DNA of 64,000 nt from Sipunculus nudus (Eukaryota > Annelida > Sipuncula > Golfingiida > Sipunculidae), in assembly GCA_026874595.1 (NCBI GenBank), contig CM049317.1:32972901-33036900 (forward strand), read 5' to 3'. The position numbers and the translations under genes were made by a program. The notes beneath the pieces are model-generated. The model worked only from the letters and a program-made list of their open reading frames with translations. It ran no database searches and was not told where the DNA came from. Below, piece after piece: positions 44,535-57,744 of this stretch (position 1 is its first letter; each line of letters opens with the position of its first letter).

Positions 44535-45240
44535 GATTGTGGTCTTATATCACCATTGGAATCAACACAAATAACCTCGCGGGTCTGAAGTCCAACGGCT
44601 GATGAAATCGCGACCTCGTATTTCAGCTTACGTCTGCGATGAAATTCCGTACATTTAGTCCAAGGTCCAACCCTGTAAATATATTCTAACTTTGTGCTGC
44701 TGACTCTTTTAGGGCACTCCGCCCGACATGGCTTCTTGATCACTAGAGAAGGGCATTTCTTACCACCCCTATCGGGCGGGATAATTATCTGCCTCGTTCT
44801 GGTCTTAAATTTGTAGGGACATTCTCCACTGCATGGACTCCATTCGCTGTACCTTGTTGTCACACAGCGCTGAGGGCAAGATAGAGAACACGTCCTGTTT
44901 ACAGGGGGCTTATCAAGAAACTTCTCACAAACGTAATCCGGTAGCGTTACATTTCCACATATCAAAATGCATATCACTTCTCGTATTTGCACCCCTGTCG
45001 GCTGCGTGCAATATGATTGGCCAAACACGGGTTTGCAAGCCATCCATTCGCCAGAAATCCAGGTCACTTGATTGCTATGTTGATGACATACTTTAAAGCA
45101 ATCTTGTTCGCTATCGGGTTTTTTACCTGCGTCGCACTTCACAGCATCTGCTCCCCAGCCTTCAGTATGAGCACACCAGACACTTCTTGTTTGTAGCCCA
45201 CCATCACCACATTGTGTGTGGTCACAGACACTCCATTTCT
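44535..45240 (-). CDS. THSD7A: THSD7-like exon 1 of those found (four TSP1 modules)
   Basis: 706-bp exon, the largest of the gene; vertebrate THSD7A also has one large N-terminal exon. It opens after a TTTCAG acceptor in phase 1 with a module reading KWSVC..QCGDGG..TRSVWC and EGWG, then DCFKVC. Next come a second module (GEWMAC), a YSEWSPC module with a CxxEC rather than CxxTC pair, and a GPWTKC module carrying a short basic stretch HRRRKLKYE, shorter than the long lysine/arginine insert of the vertebrate protein. N-glycosylation sequons are present at GNVT and VNRT. The donor TC|GTAAGT is phase 2 and joins exon 26771-27016 exactly, creating a Ser codon across a 17.5 kb intron. At least one upstream exon (start codon, signal peptide) is missing. 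Confidence 0.95.
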
Positions 45241-45753
45241 CTGAAAGATAATACAACTTTTAAGAATATAACACAGCTTATAATTAAAATGCGTCCACAA
45301 TAAACAAATTTATTTTTTTAGATGCAGAGGGCAAAAATGTAATATCATTCCGCGAAGAAAACAACCATAGTCCAAGGTGTACTTCTATTGTATAAAGCAG
45401 TTAAACTAAGAAGGGTCCAGGACAAAAAAAATATAAACCACAATCCGCAAGATTAAACAAAACCCTATTGGATCCACCCCTGATCCGGGCCGTGCAATGT
45501 TTAAAATCCTTTTCCTTGCTAATGTTACACCTTCATGTTTTCGCGTAAATGTTTGATTTTGTTTTTGCATATACCTGCGTCAGAGTTAAACCAACCAACA
45601 AACAGACAGACACGGCCTAAAACACAACTTCCGGTCTCCCGGGCAGAAATAACACAAACCCAGTAGGCTATCCTAAACAACGGGACACAAAACAGATAAA
45701 ATTGTGAATGTCAGAATGGTTAACAGTCAGCCAGACCTGTCAGTATGCGCTCT

Positions 45754-46078
45754 AGTCTGGCTCAGTTGATGCAGTGGTGAAGATTTATTTCTCCCGCTGA
45801 CAGAGCAAATAACCTTGCTATCGCTGTGTCGCAATGCTTAGAACAGGTATTGCCTTCTCGCGGTAAATTGTGTAACTAGTTTACGGCTTTGAGAGCAGTT
45901 TCATCGTCTTTTAAACCCGGTAGTTTTTGGACTGTTAGCGTCCCACATCACCGCCTCGCTGAACTAAGGTATGTCCAAGTGACGTCAGCAGATATAGACC
46001 TTTCTAAAAAGTTTACTTCAAACCATCGCGGTTCATTCAGTCATCGCCTATTGCGCGCTTAAATGTTGGCTACTAAAG
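45754..46078 (+). repeat. Dispersed repeat, second copy of 36483-36770
   Basis: Shares a tRNA box A-like start CTGGCTCAGTTGATGCAGTGG (CTGGCCCAGTCGATGTAATG in the other copy), a CTGTGTCGCAATGCT / CTCTGTCGCAAAGCT block, CACATCACCGCCTCGCTGAA, AAGTGACGTCAGC, GGTTCATT..GTCATCGCCTATT and a GCTACTAA end. Both copies are on the plus strand; possibly an old SINE. Confidence 0.8.
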
Positions 46079-49000
46079 CCTCATTAACATGCAGACATTT
46101 GCTCGTTATTTTATATTTGCATATTGAGAAAATTTTCGTAAAATACACTGAACATAAGTCACACAGTAAATTGTTAGATATAATACACAAAGCAAAGGAT
46201 AATTTTAAATATAAGTAGAATAAATATATAAATATGAATTCATGGTTACTATTTGAGGATATTTAGACGGTTGTAAGATGTAACAAACCAATATTTCTCA
46301 AAAGTTAAAAAATTATTCTTATTATCCAAATCACATTTCAATAAATGACAGTCGCTCAGTATCAAAATTGAGAACTTTCGACGGATATGGTGATGTGTAT
46401 AGATAAGAAAGGGACTTGTGTGGAATTACACGTTTGATAAAGCGGGATAGACGCTCCCTACCTGTTATACGGTGGCATCTCCATTTTCTGTCACGTTGGC
46501 GATATACGGATCTCGAGCTCCGCAGCTGTGGGAATTATTTCTTATATCCCCCTTTCTATTTTGAGACTAAACTCAGTTTTCCTTCGTAAAACCTTTTTTG
46601 CTTGGAGGCATGTGCCCTGATAAGCCTATTTTTTTATTTCTACAACATGATGTTACATCAACCCTCTTACATGAGTAAAAGAATGTATGAGCATCAATCT
46701 TAAATTTATATTACACGATTCTTAAATATTTCCCTGGATCTGACAACACAAGCTGGCACTTCATTAATCTGACCGCATTATTTTAAAGAGTCTGGACAAA
46801 GAACATTCTCGAGTAAAGAGACAAACGTCCAAGATTCTCTTTCAATAAATCCCAGTGCTGCTAATAAAAACGTGAAATGGATACATTTTGTATCAATAAG
46901 TCCCGCAGGAAATAACTACACATCCAACTATTTTCATGAGCCATGTTTGTTAGTGGTTACTCATAAAGGGTTATAACTATCCAAAATACTCCAGCCAATT
47001 TGCTTGGCAAATAGTTCAAAATCTATAACCTATAGAATTTTCCCCAGGATATTAAGTACTTAAAAAGCCAGGGGTTGTTAAAACTAGGGTCACTTCCTAT
47101 CTTTTCTTATATCATTCTCTGAATACCCCATAAGTAAGTTGTAAAAATTCAAGATAACACCATACATGGCCCTAGGGTAAGCATTTCTTTAAAAGGGGCC
47201 TTTAATAATATTTGTGATTTAAATGAAATCTGACTGACTCATGTCTGACTGAGTCGTCCGTTGTTTTTTTGTTTTTTTTTACATGAATGTGACTGCTACC
47301 TGCTCGGATTATCTTATTCAGCAGTTTATTCTCGGGATGTAGGACCCCTTACTCTTGATATCAAGACTACGTTTATATAAAGAAACGTATTGACCATGCA
47401 CCTCTCCCTGAAACTGAGCTGCATTTGTTGAGTTTCGACGTGTTTCATATCAAATAAATAAGGAACTCATGCATTTTTACTTTATCTCAGTTTTCTGATC
47501 ATATTCAAAAGCACAATAGCTTAAAGTAATGAAACATTGTCTCATTGTTTATTGTAATAGTAAACTTGCAAGGTCTGGCCTATAACCTGTCGTTGTGTCC
47601 CAGGTGAAGGTTATATCCGCCGGAGAATACCTATTTACACCATAAGACAATAACCTACATCTATGTGTATGCAAATTTCAAAGAATGGGTCAGTAAATTA
47701 ATTATATATATCTATGGTTTGGTGATGGGTAGATAAAGGACAAACGCGAAGAAATGAGGGCAGGTGGCACCACACCTTTTCCGCAGAAGACATAGCTATC
47801 AGAGATATTTCGATGACGCTTATTTTTGGAACTATTCATTGTTTTTTTTTTAATACCCCTCCCCATGGACTCGTACAAGATACGGGTTGCCTTCTTGATA
47901 AATGCCATTACCTCAATCATCATCCTCTTATCAGTATCTATATAATGTTGAATATGACCAGTCAAATAGTTTTTAATTGACTAAGGCGGCACTCCCGTGA
48001 TGAAACTAGTAATCAAGACAGTCTGCGGACAGTCAACTCAAAGTGACCATCCTTTCCTCTGGTGCAAAATATGATTATAAATCCAAGTGAAAATAAAGAG
48101 TAAACGGATCTAAAATGTACACAGATTTCAGTCATAGATTATTTATTATTAATTATTATAGCAATTATTTCAGTATAATCACATTTAAATGAGAAAATCT
48201 GTGTATACTTGGGACTGCCGTTCTTCGGGTGACTACCATTTGGCTTTACCTGTTTTATTTTTAGCGAAATTCATCCTATCATTCCATCGGCCCTAGAAGG
48301 TCATTGTATAGATCTGGTTACGATGTCCCATCTGTGTATTAGGATTTAATCGCACAGCCGGGAAAAAAATGAAATACGAATAGATTAAATCCTGTTTTAT
48401 CGGGCAATCAACTTCCCAGCGGAAATGTCGTGAGTTTCTTGTGGATAGCAGGTAATGGATGAGCTCCTTCTCATCGTTTATTTGCGATCTTCAAAAAAAA
48501 TGGGTCAGACGGTGATTGACTCGTTTTACTTAATTTTAACAGGATTTAATTACGTCGCCTTATGTGATTTAAATCTTCGCAGAATAATATTTGTAATCTT
48601 TCTCCGGATTAGAGAGCAGTCGGTACAGAGTTCAATCAACTCAATGTCTTTTTAACAGAGTCAAATTATTTCGATTTTAATTCAGTGCTTTGATTTGTCT
48701 TTCTATAAGTTATCCTTGGAAAATACATTCCAAATGACCGCTTCATCCTTCCCCTTGACAGGATACTACATTCAACTGACAATATCAATGATGTTCCCTT
48801 TAGCCATGCCAGTCCGACCTATTTTGCTCCAAATGCGAATGGGGAATAATCGAAATTGCATTAAATGTGAATGTACATTTCGTGTTTTATGGAAATCATT
48901 CAAACTAAACCAACTATGCGAAAAGGGTCAACTTGAAACATCATTGTTAACCTTTAACGTCTCGCCGTAGACAAAACGCCTGGAAATTCAAATTACCGTC

Positions 49001-49384
49001 AGATACATCAGGTATATACAACTGGAGGCAAGTTGCAACCTTTGAGTTATATATGCCTTATGTTACAAAAAAGGAACTGTTAGGAGACTCAGTGAAAAAT
49101 AAACAGGCGTTATCATTCAGACGAAACAGGTTGTACAGTAAATACTCTTTAATTTCAATTTTCTTCTAAATTCTTCACTTTAAGTTTCTTTCATAATTAT
49201 TTTTCTTTTATTTTCAACATAAATTTCATCATTTCATATTTAAAAGATAAATGTGAGCATGTTCCTATTTTGTTTTGGCATATTAATTTTACATACTATT
49301 TTTTTTCATTATTATTTGAAAAAAAAAGCAATACGGGAACGTAACATTTAAAGATTAACATGGATCTAACGATAGAATTACTGT

Positions 49385-49560
49385 GATACTTGCGTTATAA
49401 GACCACCCGTGGGACTGACCAAAAGTGGTCTTAATTGACAGGTGTTCTTATTGCACAGGTAATATTTCAACAATATGATGCAAAACAATTTTGGTTAATT
49501 CAAGGGTGGTCTCCATAGACCGGTGGCCTCATTAGATGGTCTTTCAGTCAGGCTCCGATG
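49385..49560 (-). repeat. Dispersed MITE-like repeat, copy 2 (inverted to 39430)
   Basis: The reverse complement reads AAAGACCATCTAATGAGGCCA, ACCGGTCTATGGAGACCACC, ending with CTGTGCAATAAGAACACCTG. Order and spacing match copy 1. Confidence 0.55.
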
Positions 49561-51254
49561 TATATGGATACAGATAACCATAGTTAATAGAAGGAAAGTG
49601 TATATTGTAAAATCGTTTAGAATTATGAGTATCATTAAATTCTACTTAATTATCTACACACAAAAAGAAGAACCGCCGCGCACAGCTGTTCATGGCATGA
49701 AGAATTCCCATGAGAAACGTTTATAACACTCAAAGACTGTAAATGTGCCTTTCCAAAATTCGTCTAGTGATTAGTGGCGATTATATAGCTTCACAACAAA
49801 GTTGCAATCTGGACTGCCAGATACCCGAAAAGATATATGACTAAAATTGCTCCTCCTCGTAGACAGACTACAATAGCTCATTAAAGCTTATGGTTTCATC
49901 AGGTTATCATTTAGAATGGCCACGTAGTATGAACTATAGTCTGACAGTTTTAGTACTTCTAAAGACGAGGTTTTTACCACTCATACAAAGGTTGTCTCGT
50001 AATGAAATGAAAACGTATGGCTTTGGAATTAGACGATTGGTCTTTCTTCAGAACTGAACTGTTGGCTTTAATTAAAATGTGAAATCCTGCACAAATTTAA
50101 AAACTTTCAAATTTGAGAAATCTAGCGGCGACAATGTCCAAATAGCAACTCAGCCAGTAACACAGAGCGTGATTCAGTTTGCTGCACTCGGTGGTGTTAT
50201 AAATCTCTCTTGATGGGACCACAGCGTCGCCTTGCTGACAATTGCTCCAACCCCATAAGGCCCATTTTCGTCATTTAATGACACCCTATGTGACAAGTAG
50301 AGGGTTTACGCTTTATATAAATATACGTCTGTCATATTTAACAAAGCTTCCTGAATTACCGTCTCGTATTAGCTCCGGTAATCTTCACCAGACGGCTGCC
50401 TCTGGGTGTGAAGATATTGGTGTAGCTGTTCAGACCTACCCCCTCTATAAATAAACCGGCAAAATTGAAATCAAACTTATCTTAACCTTGGGTTACCTGA
50501 ATTCAATTTTAACTTACTCAATACGAATTCAGGTAACACACTTAGACAGCATTTCCCTGAAACCGTTTGTTTAGCAATAATTACTGTCATTTGTTTGTTT
50601 TGGATTTTCCAAATTCTGTTAAACCTGTCTTTGTGTGTACTTTGCATACAGTATGGTGAAACGTGTGAGTCGCTTTATTAATATAATAAACAGCATAATT
50701 AACATTTTATCGACTTTTTTAGATATAGCTATAAACGTTCTATCTTTGTCGTTTTTTTTTTCAAAACCTAAGGATAGATATATCATCGGCGGGGTATTGA
50801 CCAGTGCGGGTTGGTCAACTGAGATCGGGTTCGGGATACCTCTCGGCGGAGGTTTAAAATCAAAATAAGATGAAAGGGGGGGGGTTTAACCTGAAATCGG
50901 AGTTTACTTAAAATCTAAACACCGCTCTTTGAAACGCCAAATAATCGTAAACTACGGCAGACAAAAGCCATATTAATATAAATATTGAAAGACAAAAGCT
51001 TCCAGACTAGTTTTAATTAAACCAGTGTGAAGCATCAGAAACATAACTGGAGATGACGGATATAATTGGGACTTGGCGGCATATGAAATATTGTTTTTTA
51101 TTACTTTAATGGACTCTTTATAACGGTTCTCTTGCTCGATTTAGAAAAGGCATCGGCGTTATAGGCAGAACTTGATTGAAATTTCCGTCACCAAGGTAAT
51201 TACTATTTACTTATTTACTTATTGTAGTTATTTCTAGCTCTGCTATGTGTCTTT

Positions 51255-51690
51255 ACAGTTTATGGAGTAAACTAAATGAAATATGCAGTATTTAGAGTAC
51301 ACTGGATAACATATGAAGTCTTTAGAGTACACTAAATGACATATGCAGTATTTACAGTACATAAAATAACATGTGCAGTATTTACAGTACATAAAATAAC
51401 ATATGCAGTATTTACAGTACACTAAATAATACATGTAGTATTTACAGTACACTAAATAACATATACAGTATTTAGAGTACATTAATTAACATATGCAGTA
51501 TTTAGAGTACACTAAATAACATATGCAGTATTTACAGTACACTAAATAACATAAACAGTATTTAGAGTTCATTAACTAATACGTACAGTATTAAGAGTAC
51601 ACTGAATAAAACATATGAGATTTAGAGTACAGTCAATAACCCATACAGTAATTTTAGAGTATACTAAATGACGTATACCGTATTAAGATT
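51255..51690 (+). repeat. 30-bp minisatellite, about 14 units
   Basis: The unit combines GCAGTATTTACAGTACACTA and AATAACATAT; the phase is exact from 51285 through 51345 and on. The 30-bp period is a multiple of three, so the minus strand has a 79-codon ORF of Tyr/Cys-rich 10-residue repeats. This is an artefact of the period, not a gene. Confidence 0.95.
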
Positions 51691-51699
51691 ATACTAAGT

Positions 51700-54600
51700 C
51701 CTTATCCTCATCATTTGTTATGAAAATTGCATTTTCGGCCAGGGCTCTGACCAGATATATTTTTCTTCTTTTTTTATTCTAGATATTCTACCCTGATGGA
51801 AAAAATAATCTTCTGTAAAATTAATCGTCTTGAACCCAGCTTGTTTTTCCCTAACATTTGAAGAAATTCCTACTAAGCAAAAACAAAGGTGATTTTAATT
51901 TATCTTAATTTATTCAGTTACTTAAGCGTCATTCGCTCATTCGAAAAGGAAAAGGGTTTCGGGATAGAATAGACATGCCTTATGTACTTTTGTTTTCCCC
52001 CGATTATTATCATACGTCGAATTTTAATAAACTGAAGTCGTCAGGGTGGCAATACAAGCTATTCGGTTCGCATCAATTCTAGTACATGCGAATGTGCACG
52101 CCATTTCTAACAGTACATTTTCTTTTTCATCTACTGTCATTCTCCCGAAGTAAGACATAAAATGACGTTATTATATTGGATAAAACAATATATATTACAG
52201 TCACGGTTGAATTACGTATATTCATGCAGCAGTTATAAATTACGAGGCTGGTTTTACTCGAAAAGTTTGTTTGCGTCCGTAACGATGGCATGACAGCTAG
52301 CTTTGGGGGCATCGGTGCCATAGTTCAGATAGGAGGTAACATATGTATTAATTTTGTATAACAGCATTATTTCTTCATTATTAAGCAGACATAACACGAC
52401 CACATAAGCCTCTAAGACCAAATATTATCACACAGCAAATAATCAGATCTGATCTTTAGAATAGGTGTTCTATTATGACTTGCATCAGGACCCACATGCC
52501 CCTATCAGTTCGTTCAGAAGACCTGAGTGTCATGTTGTCATGGCTACCCAATTATCCATCCAACTTATTACAAATACGGATGAGAGCTTTTATGAACACT
52601 TTTATAAAACTACTGTTAGTGAACGTAAAGTACAATTTTGCTCAGAAGAAGCGGTGAATATGTCTATGTTTGTCATTATTATATTTTGGTGAGCCATAAA
52701 ATGGTTCACATATTTCTATTGAGAACAAAACTTAGCAAGATCAGTTTGAAATAAAGAGTTTACACGTGATTGTGTCCATATATCTAGAGTAATTTCTTAT
52801 TGTCTTATTACTTCAATTAACATGATTCGTGATTGATTCAGCTGGGCATTTTTGTGGTATATACATTGGCTAATATGCATTGATGAAAAAGGTGTAAACG
52901 TTCGTTAGGAAAAGGAGCAGACTCCACTAAAAGCATAACAATGCCAAAAAGTGTAACGGCCAATCTCTATTTCATCTTTGATGTTTCTGGAATTACATCT
53001 CCACTGACATGGAATCAAACATTTTGAATAACAGTTGGACATTTAAGTCATAAAAAGTCGCTAAAGCAGATGTATGTCATTGCTCGTAATTAATGACTTG
53101 CGAAACCACTCAAAATCTTTGTCGTGAACATTATTCGAAACGAAAAACGTAGAAAAAGTGTAATTTTCCCTGAAAAGAGATGAGTAAAAATGAAAAGTGT
53201 AGAAATATTGAAATAAGCATAAACGTGTTACATCTCTTATATGTGTCATTTATTACTTTTCTGGATAGTGTTGCAGACGGACATCTCAAGTGAGACAATG
53301 GAAAAGATTGGCATGAAATAAACGCGAGACCAGTATAGGACTGACATGTGGCTGGGACTGTCAGTCTTGATTTTTCTGTCCCAACTGTAAAGAGTAACCG
53401 GCTGTCGTCACTGTGAAGTTATTCTGTTACCTGTATTAATGGTGGCCATCACGTCTCGTTAATGCTGTTTTTTGTCTTTTTATTTAACCATGCACACAAA
53501 GCGTTTCTACTGGCATTTCTGGTAAAGGTTGCTTTATAAGGGAAGCGGGTAGACTGTCGGACTTGTGTGTCAAGGGTTACGGGTTAGAATAACACGTTCG
53601 GTCCTGTTTCTATTTTCACCGTTACATATGCTATTGCAAAGACACATTTATTTTTTTTCTTTCCGAGGGTATTGATTCTCATTTGACATCGAGTGCAAGC
53701 AAGAGGGTTTCATAAATTATATATACCGCATTATATTATACATAAACATGTTCACTTTGTCTATGTTGTTTTTTGCATGCTCATGCCTGTGCATTATATT
53801 TCCGATTGGTATAAACATTGGGCTCCTGCAAAAACCACATAAACGTGCAAACGGTGCACCCGACCAACAGACCATCCCTGATTTTAACATTGTATCATTA
53901 TAATCATCATCTTTTCTGATAAAATCAATCATCGACAGTCCTTTGATTAAGCAAATCACATATTAAGTGAATAATGTGAAGAAAATTTAGAAAAAAAATA
54001 GAAATCATGCTTTCGCCATTTTTGCCACCGATAGTTATAACTTCACATATAACGGTCATTTTGCTCACCTGTTTTCCAAATGTAAGCGGCACTCGTAATA
54101 TTCAGCAATACGATGCTTGTCCAACACCACGTGACCCATGGTAATCCGATTGAGGGCTGGCTACTCATCATCAGTTTATAACATACCATACATCTATCGG
54201 TTTATGACAACTGAATCTTCCTTTTCACAGCCTTTCTCCTCCCCTGTGTCATCTTCATACTGGGTCTCTCTGAAAAGGAAACAAAAAGATTTTCAATCAT
54301 CATATCATGTTCAAATTTAAGGGACCTATTCACCTACCATTCATGTTAAAATTTCTTGAAATATATGGTACCCTCCTGAGAATATTTTGGTATCTGCCAA
54401 AATTTCAAAACCGTTTGCTGACCCGATCCTGTACACGAGTCTGAATAAGCCTGCATCGGGGGCGATCAATGATTCAAAACATCAACATAAGGTGCATACC
54501 ACCTTATGAATCAAGATGTTCAAGCTTCAAACCAGTGTTTCTTCTTTTTGTATAAGAGTTGATGCCCCTGCGCACCATCACACCTCTGGTTGGGCAGTGT

Positions 54601-55430
54601 TGTTTGTGGTAATCAGGTTAATGCATGGACTATGTTTACTCACACACAGAACCATAACAACGTTCAAAACAGGTGTACCTGAGATAATAAGTCCGATGAT
54701 TTTGCTTGAAAACGTTTAATTCAGCCAAAAATGAACTTACAGTGTTAGCTAATACACATATTATTGCAAATGATAATGTGCCTTGAAGGTTTTAACGTTT
54801 CAGATGGTGCTGCCTTCAACTCAAAGACTTAATAATTAACCTTTGTTTAATGAAAACAACCGTGTTGTTTCTTTTTAACGTATGTGAATCACATGGGAAC
54901 TCTAACCACAAGGTAGTTAAAATAGATTCTGAATTTCTCGTTAGAAAACTCTGCTTTCTTGGTTCTTAGCTCATGCATTGTGAAGCCATGAACAGTTAAT
55001 GCTCCATATAACGTGTGCGGTTTTTACTTGCCAGTTTGGGTCAGGGAGTATTATATAGAGACATCAACTGAAAGAATCAATGCGGCATTGTGCACTGATC
55101 CTCTTGGGATTTCGATGATAAATAATGCTATAATGACGTGGACAGAAACACTAAAATCAAACTATTATTTGCTTTCACACTGTTTTTAAATGTCTGGAAA
55201 TACGTTTGACACTGCAATCGTAATCAAGTATATGGTATCAGGGCATAGCGTTGTTCATCCGTCACAGAGTTTTAAACCATTCAAACCAGGCTCAACGGTA
55301 TATGGTTACTGTGCCTGTGCCAGGCCTTGTGATGAAACCCGGGAAATCTTGATTAACAAAGCAGTAGTTAAAATGTAATAGATATAGAACAAATACAGTG
55401 TATAACCACTCTCTATGGAATTAAGGTGTA
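51700..55430. other. No feature recognised
   Basis: AT-rich sequence with short ORFs only (longest 80 codons). No domain, RNA or clear repeat seen. Confidence 0.5.
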
Positions 55431-55439
55431 TTCAAGTTG

Positions 55440-55510
55440 AAAGGAATTATCATTATTATTTTTTATTATTATTTTAATTATTATTATTGTTGTTATTATT
55501 ATTATTGTAA

Positions 55511-55550
<40 letters not shown>

Positions 55551-55560
55551 TATTATTATG
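55440..55560. repeat. (TTA)n microsatellite
   Basis: Interrupted TTA/TTG repeat of about 110 bp. Confidence 0.95.
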
Positions 55561-56089
55561 AAGGGAGGGTAACCTTTTTCCAGTTGTATTTATCAGTCAT
55601 TCAAACAATATATACTTTATTCCGTTTTTTTTTTCAATATTGATGAAAATTAACAGATTCATGAAGACTGTCATGGTTTTATTTGCTGCCGGTGTCATCG
55701 GTAATCATATTTGTTTATGATGTCTTTTGTACTCAAATCGTACCTCAGTCTGTTGCATGATCACTGTTGGACGGCCGAGACAACTTGAAATTCGTTACAT
55801 TTCAAGGAAACAACTTCTATTTACATTTCACATGCTCATGCTTATTAAAAATAACTTATTATGTGAAGTCCTTGCCATAAAAAACACCCATGTGTTGGTA
55901 ATTTGCCTTGAAAAAAATTCCTATCCAACATACTGAAACGGATTAAACTCCCTCTTCACATCAATTATACATACGCCATCTGGGTATGTAGACGCCCAAG
56001 TGCATTGTGGGTAGCAGATGTTGATGCCCACAAACACTAACCGGCAGAGGCGTACTCCGTGGGTCCGATTCGGCGCAGCGCGGCTTGGC

Positions 56090-56146
56090 TATAGCCTTCG
56101 ATGGCTGATCTAGGACACAGAAGAAAAAAATATATCTCGAGATGTT
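56090..56146 (+). repeat. Left inverted end of an ATCTCGAGAT-type element
   Basis: CTATAGCC..TCGATGGCTGATCTAGGACACAG, an A run and TATATCTCGAGATGTT. Diverged reverse complement of 57972-58030. The SINE begins 12 bp further on. Confidence 0.6.
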
Positions 56147-56157
56147 AAAAAAAAATA

Positions 56158-56437
56158 CCGGCTTCTGTGGCTCAGGGGTAGAGCGCAGGACTCAAAGCCG
56201 GGAGATCGTGAGTTCGAATCTCAGCCGAGGTGGGGAGGTTTTTCACGGTCGGCCCCCACCCAGGGTGAGCGCTCTGCAGGCTTAATGGGTAGGTCGTGCC
56301 CAATGGCCGTGTTTCACTCACAAACGAGTGCGTCTTTCATGTAGTCCGAAACCGGAATGGAAATCTGCAGATGTACATATATTTAGTTAAGGCAGCATTA
56401 AAAAAATGGAGGCGGTTACTACCGACAAAAAAAAATA
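56158..56437 (+). mobile_element. tRNA-derived SINE, copy 2
   Basis: Head CTTCTGTGGCTCAGGGGTAG (box A) and AGTTCGAATCTCAGCC (box B, GTTCGAATC at 56212-56220), close to RNA polymerase III consensus and better preserved than copy 1. Body GCGCTCTGCAGGCTTAATGG, GCCCAATGGCCGTGTTTC. Tail CAGATGTACATATATTTAGT, GGAGGCGGTTACTACCGAC, A8. Same orientation as 33056-33450. Confidence 0.9.
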
Positions 56438-57189
56438 TTAAAAAAATATGAAAAGAATAATATAAATCCACGTGGGCGTTGTACGAACCATTAGATGTTT
56501 AATTTACGTAAAGCAAAACTAAGTGAAAGGGATCGTCTCCTATATCTGACGTCTGTCAAATTAACTTAATCATTGAACCTTTAATAGAAATGAGCCAATC
56601 CCACGGGGGAAAGGTGGTGTCTTTTATTTATATCCACGTGTTTATAACATGGATCAGGGTCGGGGGGGGGGGAATCCAAAATCGCCACCGATCGTAATAG
56701 AAAGACTTCCGGCAAAGACATCTGGCTTCAATTCTAAGAGTACAGAGTTCTGTAAATGACAAATATTGCATTGCTTCACATGCTCCAACGAACATCAACT
56801 AGGGATCTTTCAATTACCCGGTTACATGTTTTTATCTGTATGTTTACACTGGCTCAATTAAGTACCTTGTGTACAAGTAGCCTGTAGACAAAATGTTTAT
56901 ACGTCAAATTGGCGTTATAAGAACCTTTCCCAGCAAGGATTCCCTACACTTCTTTAATATGTATATGCAGAGTGAGCCGGTATCACAAAAATTAAATAAA
57001 TAAGGCAGTTGAACGGTGGTTTAAAAGACCAAAGCAGAGCATTTTACAGAAGGAAAATCATGATGATCGAAATATTTAAACCGTTTATTTATGGATATAA
57101 ATTATTTACGATTAAGATATGGTCGACTAAAGGTAATCTGAGCTATAGTTATAGCTATAGTGGATCAAGACTGGGGATTTAGAGGCTGA

Positions 57190-57208
57190 GGCATCGCCCC
57201 CCCCCCCG
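57190..57208. repeat. Poly-C tract
   Basis: Run of about 12 C. Confidence 0.9.
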
Positions 57209-57744
57209 TACCTTCCCGAAAACACAGTAATCATTTTAGCATATATTCATTTATGATGGTCAACTACATATGCAATAAAACAAACCACCATTTCAATAAA
57301 AACAAAAGCTGAAAAAAATGTACAAAAAGCGTGTTTCTATACCAAGCTCATATTTGTTTGTATTTTACAAATAATAAGGTACACACAATGCATGCATGCA
57401 GACCTAAACATTTCTATTTGAGTGATTTTTCAGCCATGGCTTCAAATCCGCCATTCAGGTATAATGTTTCAGTTTCTTTAGACTTTAACTTCTTGCTCAC
57501 GGATACGAATAATTAAAAATTAAATATTGAATGTTATATTGACTATTCTTCATCTCGCCTTATCTTAGGGGAAATACAAACTTGATTGAATTTAAATGAA
57601 TTATAACCAATTACCGTTCAGTCAAACACAGTATACGTGGTCTTCATTTTATAATTGCAAAAATAAGCACTCTTAATGTATACTTCCCCTTTAACGTTGT
57701 TTTGCATTATGTCTGTTCAGCATCGAATGGTTCGTACAAATGTG

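Larger units (their letters stand above)
518..45240 (-). other. THSD7A: THSD7A/B-like gene span (multi-TSP1 protein), both ends incomplete
   Basis: Gene-level entry. Nineteen exons on the minus strand join into one open frame of 1336 codons. The protein is an alternation of thrombospondin type-1 modules of two styles: WSxWSxC-type modules ending CxxPC, and longer modules beginning with an aromatic stretch and ending RxVxCxxxDG. This alternation, about 22 tryptophan-bearing module starts, and the order of landmarks match vertebrate THSD7A/THSD7B as I know them: a VWC/EGWG first module, a basic RRRK insert in module 4, an IGNWSxC module, and a last module lacking its WxxC cysteine and ending VWCQRxDG. 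That family is a large single-pass extracellular adhesion/guidance protein of endothelium, podocytes and neurons; the invertebrate role is unknown to me. Not found here: signal peptide, membrane helix, cytoplasmic tail. The A/B assignment is arbitrary, since the paralogues may postdate this lineage. Confidence 0.93.
45241..51240. other. Upstream flank or first intron(s); no coding call
   Basis: No TSP1-type or other recognisable protein on either strand. The missing 5' exon(s) of the THSD7-like gene must lie here or beyond. A weak candidate at 46462-46525 (minus) is phase-compatible only. Repeats at 45754-46078 and 49385-49560 are listed separately. T/A-rich elsewhere. Confidence 0.5.

Noticed and set aside
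50635-50868. 77-codon ORF with a hydrophobic N-terminal half
   Set aside because: Isolated, AT-driven hydrophobicity, no partner exons or motif.
51243-51482. Minus-strand ORF with 10-residue Tyr/Cys repeats
   Set aside because: Explained entirely by a 30-bp minisatellite whose period is divisible by three.
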